Origin: Steroidobacteraceae bacterium
Lineage (GTDB): Bacteria; Pseudomonadota; Gammaproteobacteria; Steroidobacterales; Steroidobacteraceae
DNA length: 64,000 bases
Assembly: GCA_025451845.1 (NCBI GenBank)
Contig: JANWJS010000010.1
Span: 103,081-167,080 of the forward strand
Reading direction: 5' to 3'
Shown here: positions 44,192-53,341 of the stretch, piece after piece
How the letters are laid out: every line of letters starts with the position of its first letter
Numbering within the stretch: position 1 is the first letter of the stretch
Notes under the pieces: model-generated
Database searches by the model: none
Seen by the model: only the letters and a program-made list of their open reading frames with translations
Told to the model about the DNA's origin: nothing
Position numbers and translations under genes: made by a program

Positions 44192-46921
44192 ATGCGAATA
44201 CCGGCAGAACCGATATTCCCGGCGATGGTGCTGCTGGCAGCCCTGGCGGCGGCGCCGCTTGCTTGCGCCGCAACCGCCTTCGCGCCTACTCGGGTGGACG
44301 GCGGCGCCGGTTCCGTGACCGCCATAGCGCATTGGGAAATCCAGTCCAGCACCAAGGCGCAGCAAGGCGGCGCCGAGGTCTCCTCTGCGGGCTTTTCAAC
44401 CCGCGGCTGGTACCCGGTGAGCGGCCGGGCGACTGTGATGGCGGGGCTGCTCGAGAACGGCACGTACAAGAACGTCTTCTACGGCGACAACCTGCGCACG
44501 GTAGAGGATCCGGATGCCAGCGGCAGCCCATTCGTGATTCCCTGGTGGTATCGCACCGGGTTCACGCTCATCCAAGGATCACAGGGAATGCGCACGTTGC
44601 TGCGCATCAACGGCATGATCGCAAGCGCGGATGTGTGGGTGAACGGGCATCATGTTGCCGATCATGGTGTGGTCGCCGGGGCCTATCCGGTGCATGAGTT
44701 CGACGTGACACGCTGGGTGCACGCGGGGCTTAACACCCTTGCGTTATGCGTGCATCCGGGCGACCCGAGGACCAGCCTGTCCATCGGCTGGGTAGACTGG
44801 AACCCGACGCCGCCGGACAACAACATGGGCCCCTGGCGGGGCTTGGACATCGTGCAAACGGGACCGGTCGAGCTCCGCTTTCCGCAGGTGACGTCGGCGC
44901 TGTCGCTGCCTGATCTCGCGCGCGCTGCGCTGATCGTGAAGGTGCAGGCGCGAAACCTTGACGCCGTGGCACACGATGCAACGATCACCGGCATGGTGGC
45001 CGGCGTCTCGCTGCGGCGAACGATCCACCTCGGCCCGGGCGAGACGCAGAGAGTATCGTTTTCGCCCAACAGCGATCCGGGCCTCAACGTGAGCCATCCG
45101 CGAGTCTGGTGGCCGGTGGGCATGGGTGCGCATCCGCTCTACCGTTTGCAGATGACTGCTGCTGTCGATGGTGCGACCTCTGACCGGGCCCGCGCGAACT
45201 TCGGAATACGCAGCGTCAGCTCCCAACTGACCAGACAGGGCTATCGTCAGTTCGTCATCAACGGCAAGCCGGTCTTGATTCGCGGCGCGGGCTGGGCGCC
45301 GGACATGTTCCTGCGCGACGACGCGAACCGCATGGAGGCCGAGTTCAGTTATGTCCTCAATCTCGGGCTCAACGCCATTCGCAGTGAGGGCAAGCTCGAG
45401 GACGCGCGCTTCTACGACCTCGCCGACCGCGACGGGATCATGATCCTGGCCGGCTGGGAATGCTGCGATAAATGGGAATCGGCAGCCAAGACGGGCGGCG
45501 AGCCGTGGGACGCCGCGGACCAGGAAGTGGCCGCGGCCTCGATGGCGAGTGAGGCACGCCTGCTGCGCAACCACCCGTCGGTGATCGGATTTCTGATCGG
45601 CAGCGACAATGCGCCGCCAGCAGGCATCGCCAAGAGGTACGTCGACACCTTGCGTGCCGAAGACTGGCCGCTGCCCATCATCGCGGCGGCATCGGACCAG
45701 GCGACGGCCGAGACCGGGCCGTCGGGCATGAAGATGACCGGTCCCTACGCCTGGGTTCCGCCGGCGTACTGGTACGCCGACAAGATGGGTGGGGCGTTCG
45801 GATTCAACTCCGAAACCAGTGCGGGCGCCAGCATCCCGCCGCTGGACGATCTGACCCACATGCTATCGCCGCACGAGCTGGAGGCACTGTGGAAGAACCC
45901 GCAGGAGCGGCAGTATCACGCCTCCGCCGCCTGGTCGCCGTTCGCGCGGCTTGCACCGTTCGACACCGCGCTCGCCAGGCGCTATGGCGCACCCAGGAGC
46001 CTTGCGGACTACGCCGCCAAGGCGCAACTCGAAAACTACGACGACGTGCGGGCACAATTCGAGGCGTTCAACGCGCACATGGATGCAGCAAGCCCCGCGA
46101 CCGGCGTGATCTACTGGATGCTCAACAACGCATGGCCTTCGTTGCATTGGCATCTCTACGAGTATTCGCTGAATCCAGCCGGCGCTTACTTTGGCGCCAA
46201 GATGGCCAATGAGCCCGTGCATATCCAGTACTCATACGACAGTCGCGCGATCGTGCTGGTCAATCATACGCTCACCCATGAGCATGGCCTGCAAGCGCTC
46301 ATCCGCGTTCGCAACCTGGACGGCAGCATCCGCTACACTCGGCGCCTCCAGGACATCGATCTCGTCGGCAACAGCGCGCGGCAAGTGGTGACACTGCCGG
46401 CGCTGGCTGGGCTGTCGCGCACCTATTTCATCGAGCTCGAGCTCGCGGCCGCCGACCGCAAACCGATCAGCCGCAACGTTTATTGGCTCTCCACCCAGCC
46501 CGACGAGCTCGACTGGGCGCATTCGAACTGGTACCTGACACCAGTGATCCGATACGCGGATCTGACGGCGCTGCAGTCGTTGCCCGCCCCGACGAGCGAG
46601 GTCCGAGCGACGTTGCAGCGCGAGGGGACAGAAGACCTCGCCGCGGTTACGCTGACGGTGCCGGCATCGTCCAAGGCCGTGGCGCTTTTTGAGCATGTTT
46701 CGATCAAGCGATCGGCGGATGGCAAGCCGGTGCTGCCCATTTTGTGGAGCGACAATGACGTCACTCTCTGGCCAGGCGAGTCGGTGACCGTGACCGCACA
46801 TTTCGCTCCGCAGGGGGCGGCGACGCCGGCCGTCGAGGTGAGGGGATGGAACGTTCCGACCCAAAGCGTTCCCGTGACCGTGGAGGACGGGGTGGGCCCG
46901 TCGCTGCAAAGGAATCATTGA
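44192..46921 (+). CDS. GH2 exo-beta-D-glucosaminidase-like enzyme
   Basis: 909 residues with a signal peptide (MVLLAALAAAPLACAATA). The GH2 layout is complete: sugar-binding jelly roll (WYPVSGRATVMAGLLENGTY), Ig domain, barrel (INGKPVLIRGAGWAPDMFLR) and C-terminal beta domains. The acid/base position is D472 in FLIGSDNAP and the nucleophile E541 in FNSETSAGAS, matching the Asp/Glu pair known for actinomycete exo-glucosaminidases rather than the Glu/Glu of beta-galactosidases. It would remove glucosamine from chitosan oligomers. The start at 44192 has GGAG upstream. Confidence 0.9.
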   Translation: MRIPAEPIFPAMVLLAALAAAPLACAATAFAPTRVDGGAGSVTAIAHWEIQSSTKAQQGGAEVSSAGFSTRGWYPVSGRATVMAGLLENGTYKNVFYGDNLRTVEDPDASGSPFVIPWWYRTGFTLIQGSQGMRTLLRINGMIASADVWVNGHHVADHGVVAGAYPVHEFDVTRWVHAGLNTLALCVHPGDPRTSLSIGWVDWNPTPPDNNMGPWRGLDIVQTGPVELRFPQVTSALSLPDLARAALIVKVQARNLDAVAHDATITGMVAGVSLRRTIHLGPGETQRVSFSPNSDPGLNVSHPRVWWPVGMGAHPLYRLQMTAAVDGATSDRARANFGIRSVSSQLTRQGYRQFVINGKPVLIRGAGWAPDMFLRDDANRMEAEFSYVLNLGLNAIRSEGKLEDARFYDLADRDGIMILAGWECCDKWESAAKTGGEPWDAADQEVAAASMASEARLLRNHPSVIGFLIGSDNAPPAGIAKRYVDTLRAEDWPLPIIAAASDQATAETGPSGMKMTGPYAWVPPAYWYADKMGGAFGFNSETSAGASIPPLDDLTHMLSPHELEALWKNPQERQYHASAAWSPFARLAPFDTALARRYGAPRSLADYAAKAQLENYDDVRAQFEAFNAHMDAASPATGVIYWMLNNAWPSLHWHLYEYSLNPAGAYFGAKMANEPVHIQYSYDSRAIVLVNHTLTHEHGLQALIRVRNLDGSIRYTRRLQDIDLVGNSARQVVTLPALAGLSRTYFIELELAAADRKPISRNVYWLSTQPDELDWAHSNWYLTPVIRYADLTALQSLPAPTSEVRATLQREGTEDLAAVTLTVPASSKAVALFEHVSIKRSADGKPVLPILWSDNDVTLWPGESVTVTAHFAPQGAATPAVEVRGWNVPTQSVPVTVEDGVGPSLQRNH

Positions 46922-47009
46922 ACGCGCGGACCGCGTACCATCCGCCGGGCCGCCTCGGCTGGGGCGCTCTTATACAATCCACATCACCGACCTACAGGAG
47001 AGCGCCCAC

Positions 47010-47855
47010 ATGCCTGCCGCACCCGCCGTCGCGCAGCCGGCCCGGAAATTCCACTTCATTTCCGGGCTGCCCCGCGCCGGCAGCACGCTCCTGGCCGCCA
47101 TCCTCAACCAGAACCCACGCTTCCGGGCGGGCATGACCAGCCCGCTGGCAGACATCATGGGAGTGGTGATCGCGGAGGCGAGCAGCAAGAATGATTTTTC
47201 GTTCGATGTCTCCGACGACCAGCGCGTTGCCATGCTGCGCGGCCTGGTGCAAAACTTCTACGCCGGGGAAATGGAAGCCGGCATCGTGTTCGACACCAGC
47301 CGGCTGTGGTGCAGCCGGATGCAATTGCTCGACACCCTGTTTCCAAACGCGAAGGTCATCGCCTGCGTTCGCCAGTTGTCCTGGGTGCTGGACAGCATGG
47401 AACGGCTGGTGCGCAAGCACCCGGTCGGCGTCAGCAAGGTGTTCCGGTTCGATACCAATACCACGATGTACTCGCGCGTCGAGGCGCTGACCGATCCGCG
47501 CGGGATGGTCGGCTTCTCGTTCCAGGCCACGAAGGATGCGTTCTATGGTCAATATGCCCCAGGCCACTTGCTGCTGCTGACCTACGAAAGCCTGGTGCGC
47601 AATCCGGCGGCAGCCCTGCGCGCCGTCTATCAGTTCATCGGCGAGCCCTGGTTCGAGCACGACTTCGACCAGATCGCCTACAACGCGGACGAGTTCGACG
47701 CCCGGATCGGCATGCCCGGCCTGCATACCGTGCGCCCGAAGGTGGAGCCGATCGAGCGCACCTCCATCCTGCCGCGCGAAATCTTCGGCCGTTTCGTCAA
47801 CGAATCATTCTGGATGGACCCGAAGAACAACGTCAGCCAAGTGCCCATCGTGTAA
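47010..47855 (+). CDS. sulfotransferase family protein
   Basis: 281 residues. The PAPS-binding loop is FISGLPRAGSTLLAAILNQN (residues 16-35), with a second site around VIACVRQLSWVLDSMERL and LLTYESLVRNPAAALRAVYQ. It transfers sulfate from PAPS to an unknown acceptor. AGGAGA lies 8 bases before the start, and a possible -10 (TATACAAT) sits near 46971. The acceptor cannot be read; no PAPS synthesis genes are adjacent. Confidence 0.88.
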   Translation: MPAAPAVAQPARKFHFISGLPRAGSTLLAAILNQNPRFRAGMTSPLADIMGVVIAEASSKNDFSFDVSDDQRVAMLRGLVQNFYAGEMEAGIVFDTSRLWCSRMQLLDTLFPNAKVIACVRQLSWVLDSMERLVRKHPVGVSKVFRFDTNTTMYSRVEALTDPRGMVGFSFQATKDAFYGQYAPGHLLLLTYESLVRNPAAALRAVYQFIGEPWFEHDFDQIAYNADEFDARIGMPGLHTVRPKVEPIERTSILPREIFGRFVNESFWMDPKNNVSQVPIV

Positions 47856-47895
47856 GTCGCGTAAGGCATTACGGGTGGGCTGTGATGCCTGCCCG

Positions 47896-47935
47896 CGACC
47901 GGCAGGGCGATCTCACCCCCTCGCCCTGCCGGTCG
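47896..47935. terminator. 15-bp perfect hairpin in a convergent gap
   Basis: CGACCGGCAGGGCGA (47896-47910) pairs with TCGCCCTGCCGGTCG (47921-47935) around a 10-base loop, between the sulfotransferase and amidohydrolase stops. It has no T tract, so it may act as a bidirectional structural terminator. Confidence 0.55.
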
Positions 47936-48028
47936 GCGCCAGGCGCCCGCGCCCCGTGTTGACTCCGGGTGCCACGACCGTTCCTGAGAAGTTGGCTACG
48001 ACACCGCAGCCGCTTGTCCGTGAGCCTC

Positions 48029-48877
48029 TCAAAGCAGCCGGTAGACCCGCTCAGCATTCCGGGAGAAGAAGCTCTCCTTATCTGTGGCGCTCCAGGAGGC
48101 GGTGAGTGTCTGCACCACCGGAAACCACTTTTCGAAACCTCCTGCGGCCTCGCACACGGGCCAGTCGCTGCCGAAGAGGATCCGCGTCGCGCCGAAGGCG
48201 TCGGCGGCTTGGCGGGCGTACCAGAGTATTTCCTCCGGCCGCCACCGCTCCCAGTCCGCCTCGGTCACAAGGCCTGAGATCTTGCATACGATGTTAGGCA
48301 GGGCTGCGAGCTGACGGATTTGCATGAGCCACGGCTCGCGCTCTCCGTTGCGAATGCCCGGCTTCGCGCAGTGATCGAGGACCAACGGTACGCCGGGGCA
48401 TTGTTTGGCGAGCTCGAGCGCCTCACCGAGCTGGTGGTGTTTGAGGCACAGCTCGAAATGCAGGCCACGCCGGCCCACGTCCCTGACTCCCTGCACGTAC
48501 GACGGTTGGACGGCGAAGCCGGTCGCATGGCCCTGGATGTTGTCCCGGACGCCCTTGACGAGGGGTATCGCCGTGACAGCGTCGAGGTCAGCTGCGACCG
48601 AGCGGCTCTCGGTGAGGGCCACTCGGGCGACGATGCCGCGGATTCGAGGGTCGGCTGCCGCGAGCTCTTGTACCCAGCGTGCCTCCCGTAGGGAGCACGA
48701 AGGATCGGCATCGGCCTCGACGAAGATCATGCCGCTGACAGATGCCGTGACCTGCGCGGACGCCAGCAGGTAGTCGGGCACGGAGAAGGAGCGGTCGAAG
48801 AGGGACCCCTTCTCTATCCATGGATACGACAGGGAATCGACCTGCCAGAAGTGAACATGGGTATCGATGAGTTTCAT
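48029..48877 (-). CDS. amidohydrolase, sugar-lactonase / PDC-hydrolase-like
   Basis: 282 residues. The metal motif IDTHVHFW begins the barrel; VEADADPS, GVRDNIQG, LVLDHCAKPGI and LFGSDWPV are the conserved strands of the family that holds L-fuconolactonase, L-rhamnonolactonase and 2-pyrone-4,6-dicarboxylate hydrolase. The residue set does not settle the substrate. The nearby GH127 gene favours a sugar lactone (inference). Confidence 0.85.
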   Translation of the reverse strand: MKLIDTHVHFWQVDSLSYPWIEKGSLFDRSFSVPDYLLASAQVTASVSGMIFVEADADPSCSLREARWVQELAAADPRIRGIVARVALTESRSVAADLDAVTAIPLVKGVRDNIQGHATGFAVQPSYVQGVRDVGRRGLHFELCLKHHQLGEALELAKQCPGVPLVLDHCAKPGIRNGEREPWLMQIRQLAALPNIVCKISGLVTEADWERWRPEEILWYARQAADAFGATRILFGSDWPVCEAAGGFEKWFPVVQTLTASWSATDKESFFSRNAERVYRLL

Positions 48878-48939
48878 GGCGGGGTTGGCACGAACCTTGC
48901 TGCGCTTCGCCGGATAAGGAACAGCACTGTGCTCGCAGC

Positions 48940-49407
48940 GTGATTCATCTGACCTTTCATGACTCCTCGGGCGCCTCCGCGGCAGCGCTCGAGGGGACGG
49001 ACGTACGATTCACTGGGGGCGTGCTCTGGAGCCACTTGGAGCACGGTCTCATAGCGTGCTTCGCGTCCGGCTCCTGGAAGCATCACGGCGAATACTATCC
49101 CAGCATTTCGATCGCCGGCACCTGCTGCCTGGCCTTTGGAATCGCGCGCGAGACTCTGATTTCAGACCCGATATCTCTTTTTTCCGTTACCGGTACCCTC
49201 TTGCGCGCCAATGGCGTGGCGATCGCGGAATATGATGAGAAGCTGGATCTCTGGGAGGGCTTGATCCGGCCGATCACCTGGCAGGCCATGCGTGTGATCA
49301 GCGCGGCGACGGCATCGGCTCTGGCGGATGCTGCCCGCCCGGTGATCCTCAATCCCTGGGATTACCCGGGCGACGAACGGCCCTCTGCAATTTCTTCATC
49401 GAAGTAG
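48940..49407 (+). CDS. hypothetical protein
   Basis: 155 residues from GTG at 48940. I do not recognise the family. It looks like a compact soluble alpha/beta protein, beginning IHLTFHDSSGASAAALEGTD and ending with a helix (AMRVISAATASALADAA). No signal peptide is present. It is divergent from the amidohydrolase and overlaps the convergent GH127 gene by 46 bases at its 3' end, so its last residues are the least certain. Confidence 0.6.
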   Translation: MIHLTFHDSSGASAAALEGTDVRFTGGVLWSHLEHGLIACFASGSWKHHGEYYPSISIAGTCCLAFGIARETLISDPISLFSVTGTLLRANGVAIAEYDEKLDLWEGLIRPITWQAMRVISAATASALADAARPVILNPWDYPGDERPSAISSSK

Positions 49408-51371
49408 ACCCTATAGCGCTCCCGCGCTACACGGTAGAGCGGCACTAGCTTGACCTCCACGGGCTGCCCGACGCCCTGGATGTGCCAGACGAGCGGCTCC
49501 GCCGGGTCGGGCTTCACCCATTTTTCCACTGGCCGGCCCTGCGTATCGAGCGTCGGGATGGATGAGGGATCCGGTACCTTTTCCCATTGGTACTGATCGG
49601 CGCCGGCGTAGGGAATCGGCGGTGACAGCCCAGCATCGCCCAGAACGGCCGCCAACACCGTCGGTCCCGCCAGGATGGAGAACTTCGTGGGGTGGTGCGC
49701 CATCCGCTCGATCCTCAGGGGTGTCCGCAGGTCGATCTCCAGGACATCGCCGTCCCGCCATCGCCGCGTGAGATCGAGGTACGTACCGGGCTTGCCGGGG
49801 TGTACCGGCGTGCCGTTGAGCCTCACCGCCATCGCCGGCTTTGACCAGTAGGGATGACGCAACTTCAGTGTGGCTCTCACCGGCCGTGCACAGGCAATCT
49901 CCAGGCGCACGCGGTTGGATTCCGGGAAACGCGTGTGTTGGCGGATCGTGAGGCCCTTTTCCCGCCAACGCAGCGCCGAGGCGACATAGAGGTTCACCCA
50001 GAGCGTGCCGTCATCGTGATAGTAGATGCCGCGGGCGTACTTCGCGTGATTCTCCATGCCGGTACCGTCACAGCACCAGCAAGAGTCCCACTTCGTCGAG
50101 AAGGTCTTGAAGTGCCCGGGCCGCATGGAGAGGTAATACGTCATCCCGCCGCTGGCCGGGTCCTGCGAGCCGAGGATGTGGTTGATCAGGGCGCGCTCGT
50201 AGAAGTCCGCCGCCTCCATGGAGGCGTTCCAGCAGAAGTAATGGTTGGTGAGCTTGAGCATGTTGTAAGTGCAGCAGGTCTCTGCCGAGCCGACGGAGAG
50301 GTGCTGCCACGCGTCCCCGATGGGGAAGAAGTTCTCGCGATCACCGTTGCCGCCGAAGGCAAAGGTGCGCTGCCGCACGACGTTCTGCCAGAAAAACTCC
50401 GCGCCGGCCCGATAATCGCTGCTGCCGGTGAGCTCGTACTGCCGGGCGATGCCGATGACACGCGGGATGTACTGGTTCGAATGCACCCCGTTGAGGATGT
50501 CCTGATGGCGCATGAGCGGGGCGAGCTGCGCGGCCTGGTTGAACTGCTCGGCGAGCGCGCGATGCGTCTCCTCGCCGGTCATGGCGTAGACGTCCGCCAG
50601 CACCTCGTTCATGCCGCCCTGTTCACTGATGAGCATCGTCTGCATTTGCGCGACGCTCAGTCTGCGCGGGAACTGCGCAGCCCAATCCGTCATGCCGAGG
50701 AGAATGTCCCTGGCCTGGGCCCGGCCCATGTAGAGCCAGACGTCGCGCAGTCCAGCCATGATCTTGTGCACGGTATACCAGGGCGACCACAGCCCGTTAA
50801 GGCTGAAGCTGTAGAGCGCGCGCGGATCGTGGACATCGATGTGCCCCGCGAGCGCCTGTTTGAACGCGGGCTTGCTCCGGGGAATGCCGGCGCAATAGCC
50901 GCGGAAGTCCGGATCGCCGCGGCCGTTGGCCTCCTGGCAGGCGGCGAGTCGTGGCAGCAGAGAATCAACCCTTTGGGCGAGCCGTGGATCGCGCGTGTGG
51001 GCATGCATCATCGCCGCGGCCGAGAGGTAATGGCCGCAGTAGTGGCTCGCGAGGCCCTGACTCTCCCAGCCGCCGAGGCTTGGCGCCCGCGCCGCCAGAC
51101 CCGCCACCTGCTCGAACGGCGCGAGCAGCCGGTCACAGTCGAAGCTCGCCAGGTATTCCAGATCCCGCGTCATGTTGTCGCGGAATGGACCCGGCAGGAG
51201 CGTCACATCGGCCAGGTCGAACTCCCGACATGCGAGCGGTGACGCCGAATCCAGCCGCATGCCGAACCGCTTGCCCTGCGGCACGATCGCGACGGCACGC
51301 CTGCATGCCCAAGCGGCGAGGCCCGCGGCCGCCGACAGCAACATTCGGCGCCGAGTGGTGGTTGCGCTCAC
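49362..51371 (-). CDS. GH127 beta-L-arabinofuranosidase-like enzyme, exported
   Basis: 669 residues from GTG at 51371; ATG at 51434 adds 21 residues. The N-terminus TTTRRRMLLSAAAGLAAWAC is a Tat-like signal peptide. Typical GH127 stretches are YTVHKIMAGLRD, ISEQGGMNEVLADVYA, VGSAETCCTYNMLKL and, near residue 430, SCWCCDGTGMENHAKY, whose cysteines coordinate zinc and supply the nucleophile in the characterised enzyme. It removes beta-L-arabinofuranose from plant-type oligosaccharides or glycoproteins. Confidence 0.9.
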   Translation of the reverse strand: MSATTTRRRMLLSAAAGLAAWACRRAVAIVPQGKRFGMRLDSASPLACREFDLADVTLLPGPFRDNMTRDLEYLASFDCDRLLAPFEQVAGLAARAPSLGGWESQGLASHYCGHYLSAAAMMHAHTRDPRLAQRVDSLLPRLAACQEANGRGDPDFRGYCAGIPRSKPAFKQALAGHIDVHDPRALYSFSLNGLWSPWYTVHKIMAGLRDVWLYMGRAQARDILLGMTDWAAQFPRRLSVAQMQTMLISEQGGMNEVLADVYAMTGEETHRALAEQFNQAAQLAPLMRHQDILNGVHSNQYIPRVIGIARQYELTGSSDYRAGAEFFWQNVVRQRTFAFGGNGDRENFFPIGDAWQHLSVGSAETCCTYNMLKLTNHYFCWNASMEAADFYERALINHILGSQDPASGGMTYYLSMRPGHFKTFSTKWDSCWCCDGTGMENHAKYARGIYYHDDGTLWVNLYVASALRWREKGLTIRQHTRFPESNRVRLEIACARPVRATLKLRHPYWSKPAMAVRLNGTPVHPGKPGTYLDLTRRWRDGDVLEIDLRTPLRIERMAHHPTKFSILAGPTVLAAVLGDAGLSPPIPYAGADQYQWEKVPDPSSIPTLDTQGRPVEKWVKPDPAEPLVWHIQGVGQPVEVKLVPLYRVARERYRVYFDEEIAEGRSSPG

Positions 51372-51610
51372 AGCGCGATCGTCGCAATTCTCGGACAAAT
51401 TGGCAAGCCGCGGCCGGATGCCGCGGGAATGCATCTGGCGTGCAGCTCTGCGATACCGTGCGGGCGCGAATCCTGGCCGCGTCTGGCGCCATCAACTGAC
51501 GCCGCGCCACATCACATCCGTATCAACTCCGGTCAGGCTGCGATTTTCGTCGATGGCGGGATGACGCTCCGTCCCGGATCCACCGAGAACGGCTGATCCG
51601 GTCCCGCCGA

Positions 51611-52429
51611 TCAGCCTTCGGGCGACGGTAGGGCCTTGCGTTGGGCGTACTGGGTCAACCAGTCGCCGGTCGGCAGACCGACCTGAGCCGACCAGTGGCC
51701 GTGCGCGTCGCGGTAGAGGAGGGTGGGGGTGCCCCCGGCACCGAGAGCGTCCATGGCTGAGACATGCGCCTGCAGTACCTGTTGCAGCGTCTTGTCCTGG
51801 GAGCTGGCGGGCGCAATCCCGCCCGACTCGTGGGCGACGTCGAACCGATCCTCATCGGCATGCAGCGCGGCGCGCGGGTCAGCCGCCGAGAGGATCGCAG
51901 TGGCCTTGGCGGTGCTGCTCGATTGCAGGAAGGCGACCATCACCCACCGCAGCTGCAGCCGTCCAGATGAGACGAGCGGCTCCGCCATCCTGTAGAAGCG
52001 GTAGCAGAAGCTGCAATTGGGATCGGCAAAGACATAAAGGAGAGGCGCGCTGGAGCGGCCTTCATTGATGAGATGGCCGTTGGCGTCCAGTTTGCTCACG
52101 ACCTCCCCCAGGTCGGGCTTCGGGCTGTAGCGCGCGCGATAGTTGTCGGTGAGATCGGCGCCCTTCGGCGTGATGATGTGGCCGACGAACAGGTAGCCAT
52201 GATCACCGTAGACCACCTGGGTGCCGTCCTGGCTGCTGATGACGTAGCCCCTGAGGCCGGGCACTTCGGTGGCGAATTGACTCACCACTTTCACCTTACC
52301 GGCGGCGGCCAACGAGGCGAGCATAGCCGGCAAAGGAGGCGATGAAGACTGCGTCGCGGCGAAAGTCGGCAACGCCAGGAGAGCTAGGCCGAGTCCGGCG
52401 AGGCAACGGCGCAGGAGGCTGGGCTTCAT
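51611..52429 (-). CDS. DsbG/DsbC-like periplasmic thiol:disulfide protein
   Basis: 272 residues with a signal peptide (RRCLAGLGLALLALPTFAA). An N-terminal dimerisation-like region (about 32-120) precedes a thioredoxin fold with the active site C139-S-F-C142 in FADPNCSFCYRF and the cis-proline loop GGTPTLLY. This fits DsbG more than DsbC (CGYC). It would protect or isomerise cysteines in the periplasm. No dsbD is next to it. Confidence 0.88.
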   Translation of the reverse strand: MKPSLLRRCLAGLGLALLALPTFAATQSSSPPLPAMLASLAAAGKVKVVSQFATEVPGLRGYVISSQDGTQVVYGDHGYLFVGHIITPKGADLTDNYRARYSPKPDLGEVVSKLDANGHLINEGRSSAPLLYVFADPNCSFCYRFYRMAEPLVSSGRLQLRWVMVAFLQSSSTAKATAILSAADPRAALHADEDRFDVAHESGGIAPASSQDKTLQQVLQAHVSAMDALGAGGTPTLLYRDAHGHWSAQVGLPTGDWLTQYAQRKALPSPEG

Positions 52430-52532
52430 GGAGTCCTTGACGGAGCGATCTGTCCCGCCATTTTACCCCATCGGAGAGGCGCGGGGCGGGAAGCCATTTC
52501 TCACCCCGCGCGTCCACTCAATGACGGCTCAT

Positions 52533-53141
52533 TCAGGCTGCATGCGGGTGTCCCGCGGCATGGTCCACAGGGTCGTCATTGGGGCTGTGGGACTCGCGTC
52601 CGAAGACGATTACATCGGATGCGGAGATGATCGCGGCGATGATCGAGCTGATGAGTCCGAGATAGCCGCTGATGAGCTCCAGCACCCGCATGTCCGTCCA
52701 GCCGTAGATCGCCTTGGCGAGGAACGTGAGCGCGATCCCCAGCAGGAAGAGCTGCCGGGGCAACTCCGCTCTGAAGGAGGCCAGCCAGAGGTAGGCGAAG
52801 AACACCGTCCACGCGATCCAGTACCAGCCGACATAACTCATCGGCGCCGCGACCTGCGTGCCAGTCATGGCTATCATGGCCGAATGCGCCGACGTAAAGA
52901 GCGCGGCGAACGCAAAGAAGGCTATGGAATCCAGGCTGCGCCCGTGCAGATAGGCTAGGATGCCGACGATCGCCAGCAGGAGGGCGAACGGCAGCATGAG
53001 GGATGTTCCGGCGAGATAGAAATGCTCGTACCATCCAGCGGCCGTCATCGACAGCATCCAGCCAGTCAGGGCGAGCGCCATATATCCCACCGTCGAGGTG
53101 GTGACGCATCGGTTGTTCAGGTCTGTGACATTGATAGCCAT
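52533..53141 (-). CDS. AceTr (GPR1/FUN34/YaaH)-like membrane protein
   Basis: 202 residues from ATG at 53141, with AAGGGG 8 bases upstream; an upstream ATG at 53183 is in frame. It has six hydrophobic segments with spacing like acetate/succinate permease SatP (LMLPFALLLAIVGILAYLHG, DSIAFFAFAALFTSAHSAMI). The NPAPLGL signature of the family is missing, so the assignment is tentative. The C-terminus is His/Asp-rich (SHSPNDDPVDHAAGHPH). Confidence 0.65.
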   Translation of the reverse strand: MAINVTDLNNRCVTTSTVGYMALALTGWMLSMTAAGWYEHFYLAGTSLMLPFALLLAIVGILAYLHGRSLDSIAFFAFAALFTSAHSAMIAMTGTQVAAPMSYVGWYWIAWTVFFAYLWLASFRAELPRQLFLLGIALTFLAKAIYGWTDMRVLELISGYLGLISSIIAAIISASDVIVFGRESHSPNDDPVDHAAGHPHAA

Positions 53142-53341
53142 CGTAGATACCCCTTGTTCTTGAGAGAGTTTGCGGAAGAGCACGTCTCCATGTCGGAATG
53201 CACGCCGCTGATTTTACTCCTAACTGCCCCGCAACACCCGATCAAGCCGAAGCTCGAGCGGGACGGCGACGGGAGCGCGGTCGTGACGCCTCGCTCGCGC
53301 GCTCAGGTCCGGCCCGAGGTTGCCACCGCAAGCGCTGAGTC

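Noticed and set aside
53184..53341. Search for regulatory sites in the divergent gap between the AceTr-like and propeller genes
   Set aside because: No palindrome or consensus promoter pair was found on inspection.
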